This document shows positions 21,881-26,251 of a stretch of DNA of 26,251 nt, in pieces. The notes beneath the pieces were generated by a model, which saw only the letters and a list, made by a program, of their open reading frames with translations, did no database searches and was not told where the DNA came from. Location of the stretch: assembly GCA_937927435.1 (NCBI GenBank), contig CALBDW010000158.1, forward strand, positions 1-26,251, given 5' to 3'. This DNA is from an uncultured Bdellovibrionales bacterium (lineage in GTDB: Bacteria; Bdellovibrionota; Bdellovibrionia; Bdellovibrionales; JAMPXM01). The translations under genes were made by a program, and so were the position numbers. Positions within the stretch are counted from its first letter, which is position 1, and every line of letters begins with the position of its first letter.

Positions 21881-23863
21881 TTAAGTCGCGGGAGCGGGAT
21901 TCCCAACAGGGTCACTGCCCGCCTTCTTGAATTCTTCCTCGGTTTCGGTCGCCGAACGGCCGCGGACTTCCTTGGCCATATCCCGTTCACGGTTTTCTCG
22001 CTCGCGACGGAGATCATCGAGGGTTCCACCACGGCAGATCATATCGACCTCATTGCCGTCGATCGTTTCGTGCTCAAGAAGGGCCTGAGCCAAGCGATGG
22101 AGGATATCCATGTTCTCGATCAGGATCTTTTTCGCCTTTTCGTATCCGGTCCGAACGATCTCGTAAACCTCGCGATCGATTTCTTCTGCCTTCGACTCGG
22201 AGTACTCACGGGACGTGCCTTGATTGAGACCGAGAAAGATCGGCCCTTCACGCTTCTCATAAGCCAGCGGACCGAGTTTCTCACTCATACCCCATTCGCA
22301 GACCATCCGGCGCGCAATATCGGTCGCCCTTTCGATATCGTTTCCAGCCCCGGTTGTGACGTCTTTAAAGACCAATTCCTCCGCCGCCCGACCACCGAAG
22401 AGGAAGGCGATCATATTCTCCGCTTTGGTTTTGGAGAGGTTCAGTGCTTCTTTTTCCGGCAATGTCTGCGTGATACCGAGCGCCATCCCGCGCGGAATGA
22501 TGGTCACCTTGTGGATAGGGTCGGTTCCTGGGAGCATTTTGCCCACGAGCGTGTGCCCGGCCTCGTGGTAGGCCGTGATCCGCTTGTCTTCTTCCGAGAT
22601 CACCATCGATCGGCGCTCGGATCCCATCATCACCCGGTCTTTCGCGTACTCGAAGTCTTCCATCGTAAGCTTCGATTTCCCCGTCCTGGCCGCGTTCAGA
22701 GCCGCTTCGTTCACGAGGTTCTCGAGGTCCGCGCCGGCAAAACCGGGAGTGCCCCGCGCGATTTTTTCAAGATCCACGTTCGACGCGAGCGGCGTCTTCC
22801 GCACATGAACTTGGAGGATCTTCAAGCGGCCGCCCAAATCGGGTTTGTTGACCACCACGCGCCGGTCGAAGCGGCCCGGTCTGAGGAGGGCCGGGTCGAG
22901 GACATCAGGTCTATTGGTCGCGGCAATCAAGATCACGCCCTCGTTCGACTCGAAGCCGTCCATCTCGACAAGCAACTGGTTCAACGTCTGTTCGCGCTCG
23001 TCATGGCCGCCGCCCATACCGGCTCCGCGGTGACGTCCGACAGCATCGATCTCGTCGATGAAGATCAAGCACGGCGCATTCCGCTTGCCTTGTTCAAACA
23101 GATCGCGGACCCGGGACGCTCCGACACCCACGAACATCTCAACGAAGTCAGAACCCGAGATCGTAAAAAACGGCACGCCCGCTTCGCCCGCCACGGCACG
23201 CGCGAGCAAAGTTTTCCCCGTTCCAGGAGGTCCAACCAGCAAAACGCCTTTCGGAATGCGGCCGCCCAGTTTCGTGAACTTTTTCGGGTCCTTGAGGAAC
23301 TGCACGATCTCCATGAGATCTTCTTTCGCCTCATCAACCCCCGCGACGTCGGCAAACGTTACCTTGTTCTTGTTTTCGGTCAGAAGACGTGCCCGGCTTT
23401 TGCCGAAGCTCATAGCCTTTCCGCCGCCCACTTGAATTTGGCGCATAATGAACATGAACATCGCCACGATCAATATTAGCGGCAGCCAGTTGATCAGCAG
23501 CGTCTGCAAAAGCCCGTTGTTTTGCTCGCGTTCATAGTTCGGAATGATGTTCACGCTTTTGAGGTCTTCGTGAACCTTGTCCGCCGGGGCGCCCGTAATG
23601 ATGAAATTCCGCCCCCCCAGTTCCTTTTCAAACTCCGGCTTCACCTGCCCGACGATGTCCGTCGAACTGGGATCGCCACTGGAGCGGACCACGATGGATT
23701 TGGGCTCGATTTTCCCGGCCCGAACGGCCTCGATAAAATCCGAATATTTGAATTTTCCTTGATCAATTGTTGTCGTTCTCTGGGTGGCGTACATTTGGAA
23801 CAGTACGACCATAATCACCAAGAGAATCGCCCATAATGCCATCGTCTTCTGAGTTTGCCGCAT
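21881..23863 (-). CDS. ftsH: ATP-dependent zinc metalloprotease FtsH
   Basis: FtsH is a membrane-bound AAA+ protease that degrades misfolded membrane proteins and regulatory targets. The 660-aa protein has two transmembrane helices (about 8-24 and 119-140) flanking a periplasmic domain. It then has AAA Walker A GPPGTGKT (211-218), Walker B IFIDEID (267-273), the pore aromatic loop FVEMFVGVG, and the second region of homology ATNRPDVLDPALLRPGRFDRR. The zinc site HEAGH is at 433-437. The start is ATG 23863 with AAAGGA 7 nt upstream; the GTG at 23869 is too close to that site. It follows tilS across 199 bp with its own predicted promoter. Confidence 0.97.
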   Translation of the reverse strand: MRQTQKTMALWAILLVIMVVLFQMYATQRTTTIDQGKFKYSDFIEAVRAGKIEPKSIVVRSSGDPSSTDIVGQVKPEFEKELGGRNFIITGAPADKVHEDLKSVNIIPNYEREQNNGLLQTLLINWLPLILIVAMFMFIMRQIQVGGGKAMSFGKSRARLLTENKNKVTFADVAGVDEAKEDLMEIVQFLKDPKKFTKLGGRIPKGVLLVGPPGTGKTLLARAVAGEAGVPFFTISGSDFVEMFVGVGASRVRDLFEQGKRNAPCLIFIDEIDAVGRHRGAGMGGGHDEREQTLNQLLVEMDGFESNEGVILIAATNRPDVLDPALLRPGRFDRRVVVNKPDLGGRLKILQVHVRKTPLASNVDLEKIARGTPGFAGADLENLVNEAALNAARTGKSKLTMEDFEYAKDRVMMGSERRSMVISEEDKRITAYHEAGHTLVGKMLPGTDPIHKVTIIPRGMALGITQTLPEKEALNLSKTKAENMIAFLFGGRAAEELVFKDVTTGAGNDIERATDIARRMVCEWGMSEKLGPLAYEKREGPIFLGLNQGTSREYSESKAEEIDREVYEIVRTGYEKAKKILIENMDILHRLAQALLEHETIDGNEVDMICRGGTLDDLRRERENRERDMAKEVRGRSATETEEEFKKAGSDPVGNPAPAT

Positions 23864-23890
23864 AGCCACATCCTTTCCGGCTATTTTTTA

Positions 23891-23919
23891 AGAATAACAT
23901 GGCGAAAATAACGTCACAA
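23891..23919 (-). promoter_or_regulatory. Predicted promoter for ftsH
   Basis: On the minus strand TTGTGA (23919-23914) and TATTCT (23896-23891) are 17 bp apart, about 30 bp before ATG 23863. Each hexamer matches the sigma70 consensus at 4 of 6 positions. It lies in an AT-rich part of the tilS-ftsH gap. Confidence 0.4.
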
Positions 23920-24062
23920 CGATGAGAAAGCCTTCGACTTACGTCGCGAAAAGGCGCGTTTTTATCGCCACGACTTATGACCCCATGCTGCATCATAAAC
24001 GTTCGCGGGAATCATGGGTCGAATTCTTTTAGAAGATGTGTTGGAACCTAAAAAACACAAGG

Positions 24063-25034
24063 TCACTTCTCGTTTTTTGCCGCCCGACGCACTTCGATTT
24101 GCCGCGCGTTACAGCACCAATCGAGTCCCAATACTGTGAAAGTTTGCCGCACCTTCTGGGAGCGGAAGCGCTTGAGGATCTCATCGATATGCGCCGAAGT
24201 GAAGTCCTTCGCCCCAAGAGAAAGCAGTAACGCCGCCAAGGACGCTCTTTGTTCCGCAATTCCTAACTCGCAGAACGCCGTTCGGTCCAACGTCGCTTCC
24301 AGAAGCGGAATCTCCCGCTTTCCTCGCGAGACGGCTTGCGCCAACCGTTCAAGGCTCGCCGCCAGATTGCGAACGCTTCCGGCACGTTTTCGTTCCAAGA
24401 GAGGAAGCCACTTGAGCCTCAACCAATTTCGAAAAGGCTTTGTACTGCGATTGCTCGGGTCATCGATCCACTTCAAGCCGTTCTCACGCGCGTAGGCCTC
24501 GATCTCATCCCGCGATTCACCAAGGAAAGGCCGGAGAATTCCGTTTTTCCCCGTCAAATTCATCGCCTCAATTCCTTGCGCCCCCGTTCCCCGGGCCAAC
24601 CGCATGAGTCGCGTTTCCAGCAAGTCATCGGAGTGATGAGCGAAGGCGATCCATTGGCAGGAACGGTCTTTCGCCAGTTCTTTGAGCGCATGATGGCGAA
24701 ATTCCCGAAGTTCAGCCTCGGAAACCAGTTCGCCGGAATCTTCCGGCACCCGACGTCGGACATGAAAAGGCAGCGCCAAACCCTCCGCAAGTTCTCGAAC
24801 GGTTTCCACAGCCTGATCGCGGAAACGCATAAGCTCTTGTTCCACCGATTCGCCATGGTGAACGCACGCGACTTCCAGCTCCAGTTTCAATCGCGAGGAC
24901 AAGCGAGAAAGAAGGTAGGTCAAGGCGACGGAATCCATCCCGCCCGAGCACGCGACCAAGACACGGCTCCCTTTAAGCTTGAGGGGCTCAAGCTTCCGGA
25001 AGAGCCGAAATTCAAAGGGCGTAAGACGGGACAT
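24063..25034 (-). CDS. tilS: tRNA(Ile)-lysidine synthetase
   Basis: TilS attaches lysine to C34 of tRNA-Ile(CAU), converting both its codon reading and its charging from Met to Ile. The N-type ATP pyrophosphatase P-loop SGGMDS (residues 30-35), the VHHGES segment, AFAHHSDDLLETRLMRLARGTG and WIDDPSNRSTKPFRNWLR are all family hallmarks. The 323-aa length is a short TilS, lacking the full C-terminal domains of E. coli (432 aa). Short forms are known, for example in Aquifex. The start is ATG 25034 with AGAGG upstream. It is the first gene in the minus-strand housekeeping run. Confidence 0.95.
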   Translation of the reverse strand: MSRLTPFEFRLFRKLEPLKLKGSRVLVACSGGMDSVALTYLLSRLSSRLKLELEVACVHHGESVEQELMRFRDQAVETVRELAEGLALPFHVRRRVPEDSGELVSEAELREFRHHALKELAKDRSCQWIAFAHHSDDLLETRLMRLARGTGAQGIEAMNLTGKNGILRPFLGESRDEIEAYARENGLKWIDDPSNRSTKPFRNWLRLKWLPLLERKRAGSVRNLAASLERLAQAVSRGKREIPLLEATLDRTAFCELGIAEQRASLAALLLSLGAKDFTSAHIDEILKRFRSQKVRQTFTVLGLDWCCNARQIEVRRAAKNEK

Positions 25035-25246
25035 TTTGCCTCTCTTCGGTCAAAAACGGACCGGACTTGCCCAAAGATGCCCCGGCGGCGCGAGCCTGCG
25101 CAAGTGCCGCTTTTAGGCTCCGGGGGCGGAATCTTCGTCATGGGTCCCGGATGATGCGGAAACTAGGTAGATTTGAGGATGGCGTGAGACTTGCTTTTCC
25201 TCGAGATGGTCCGTTGCAGGACAACGTCTCACGAACGGTGGCCGCC

Positions 25247-26113
25247 ATGGGAAAAGCGAAAAAGACCCGCCTCAAAATTCAGATGGCCTTCGTCCTCTTG
25301 TGGCCGTGGGGCGTCGCCCTGGCCCAGTCACCAGCCATCGTGACCCCGCATCCGGTCGCGACCCGCGCCCCGCAAAATACGCCAGAGCCGACCAAGGCGG
25401 AGATTCTCGACCGGTTGAAAAGTCTGCAAAAGCGGCACCACCAGGAAATCGTGAAGCTCGAAGAGCTGATCAAAAATCACCTACGGGATTCCGTCGCGGT
25501 CCAAATTAAGGACGATAAGAGTCTCGACGGAAAAAACGCGGAAAAGATCGCATCCGGCATCGCCGAACTCGAAAATAAGAGGGCCGAACTGATCGCCCGA
25601 CGCGCGTTCATCGATCGTTTGATCCTCGCTCTGGATTCCCGCTGGAACGGCCGGAACCTGCAACAGTTCCTCGAGCGCCAGCTTCTCGATATGGCGACCG
25701 CCGACCTCACCAATCCGGACGGAGCGAGCTCGATCTGGAAATTCATTTTCTACGCAAGTATCGTCGTACGCGAAGTGCCGGAACGGAACGAAAATCCGCT
25801 CAATATTCTCGAAAACTACATGGATTTCACGACCGTCTTGAATCCGAAACCCCCGGCGGAATTCGCGGCGAGCCGGCACTACACGAACAAAACACAAAGC
25901 TATACGGCTAAGGCTACTGACCGGGCGCAAATCGGAGAACATGTGGAGAGCCGTTTGAAGCAGCTGAAGCCGGCTCCGACCCTCCAGTCGAAAGCGGCGG
26001 AAATGACATCCTCCGAACCCGCTGATATCGAGATCCGGCTGCGCACAAATAATCCGATCCCCTTCGAAGCGGACGAGGCGGAACACCAGCCCGAGCCGAC
26101 GATCTCATTTTAA
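25247..26113 (+). CDS. Exported coiled-coil protein of unknown function
   Basis: From ATG 25247 the protein is 288 aa. It begins with a signal peptide (basic GKAKKTRLK, hydrophobic AFVLLWPWGVALA, cleavage expected near AQS). A Pro-rich segment (29-48) precedes a long charged helical region (about 50-130: AEILDRLKSLQKRHHQEIVKLEELI and AELENKRAELIARRAFIDR) likely to form a coiled coil. The C-terminal third is less structured. I recognise no family. The frame is open upstream to 25067, but the signal peptide favours this start, although its binding site is weak. It is divergent from tilS, and its stop overlaps that of the next minus-strand gene by 3-4 bp. Confidence 0.7.
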   Translation: MGKAKKTRLKIQMAFVLLWPWGVALAQSPAIVTPHPVATRAPQNTPEPTKAEILDRLKSLQKRHHQEIVKLEELIKNHLRDSVAVQIKDDKSLDGKNAEKIASGIAELENKRAELIARRAFIDRLILALDSRWNGRNLQQFLERQLLDMATADLTNPDGASSIWKFIFYASIVVREVPERNENPLNILENYMDFTTVLNPKPPAEFAASRHYTNKTQSYTAKATDRAQIGEHVESRLKQLKPAPTLQSKAAEMTSSEPADIEIRLRTNNPIPFEADEAEHQPEPTISF

Positions 26114-26251
26114 ACGAGAGAAAAGAGCTCGATGAAGCTTTGAACCGCTTCAAACAATGAAACGACGGCCACGACAAAAAGCGCGAACTTCACGTAACTG
26201 AGAGTGAAACGGACCGCGCGGGCCGAAAATTTCCTGTTCCCGTAGAGGAAG
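26110..26251 (-). CDS. C-terminal end of a membrane protein (partial)
   Basis: A minus-strand frame enters from the right edge and runs 46 codons to TAA at 26110. It reads basic residues (LYGNRKFSARAVRF), then a hydrophobic helix (about residues 17-33, YVKFALFVVAVVSLF), then EAVQSFIELFSLV. It has the look of a real membrane protein tail with the positive-inside pattern. The rest lies outside the window, so the family cannot be named. The stop converges on that of the exported coiled-coil gene. Confidence 0.6.
   Translation of the reverse strand, partial: FLYGNRKFSARAVRFTLSYVKFALFVVAVVSLFEAVQSFIELFSLV

Noticed and set aside
24014..24139. 41-codon plus-strand frame (MGRILLEDVLEPKKHKV...) between ftsH and tilS
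   Set aside because: Its first half looks protein-like, but it runs into the antisense of tilS, has only a weak GGGA upstream and no known family. I treat it as chance.

Overview
The window is a compact bacterial chromosome segment with protein-coding density above 90% and a moderately high GC content. It is almost entirely housekeeping. Several features fit a Gram-negative of the Bdellovibrionota / former Deltaproteobacteria type: the run tilS, ftsH, cdaA, cdaR(ybbR), glmM, nnr, tsaE; oligoribonuclease, BolA and a CPYC glutaredoxin; and a SWIB-domain protein with a lysine/alanine tail. This placement is an inference from gene content and order. No 16S or other decisive marker is present.

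Layout. Left end: a tRNA-Arg(CCG) on the minus strand, then a plus-strand pair of a stand-alone Smr protein and orn. Next on the minus strand come map and ahcY, separated by a 120-150 bp spacer with a hairpin. A plus-strand exported alpha/beta hydrolase and a small H1-like basic protein follow. The basic protein converges on the minus-strand SWIB protein across a shared bidirectional terminator. A gene-free stretch of about 460 bp (5498-5978) carries a cluster of degenerate palindromes around CCTAGG, then an orphan J-domain protein. EttA (ABC-F) and a small helical protein are divergent.

From 15182 down to 8593 the minus strand reads as one probable transcription unit: SDR oxidoreductase, fumarase C, LOG-family nucleotide hydrolase, an unknown 292-aa protein, a zinc-ribbon/Tudor-like protein, a Rep/UvrD helicase interrupted by one in-frame UGA, and BolA. 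Several junctions are 4-bp ATGA/GTGA overlaps, which suggests translational coupling. Divergent from the SDR is a plus-strand pair, EVE-domain protein and tRNA-dihydrouridine synthase. The EVE gene is probably read from a nearly leaderless mRNA.

From 25034 down to 16800 the minus strand is a second long housekeeping run: TilS (tRNA-Ile lysidine), FtsH (membrane protease), CdaA/CdaR (c-di-AMP synthesis and its regulator), GlmM (cell-wall precursor), Nnr (NAD(P)HX repair), TsaE (tRNA t6A) and glutaredoxin. A terminator-like hairpin and alternative pairings lie between ftsH and cdaA. The right end holds an unrecognised exported coiled-coil protein (plus) and the C-terminal tail of a membrane protein (minus) cut by the window edge.

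I see no CRISPR array, insertion sequence, prophage, toxin-antitoxin module or biosynthetic cluster. The most unusual items are the CCTAGG palindrome cluster, the UGA-split helicase beside a separate Tudor-like domain gene, and the switch-like leader before cdaA.
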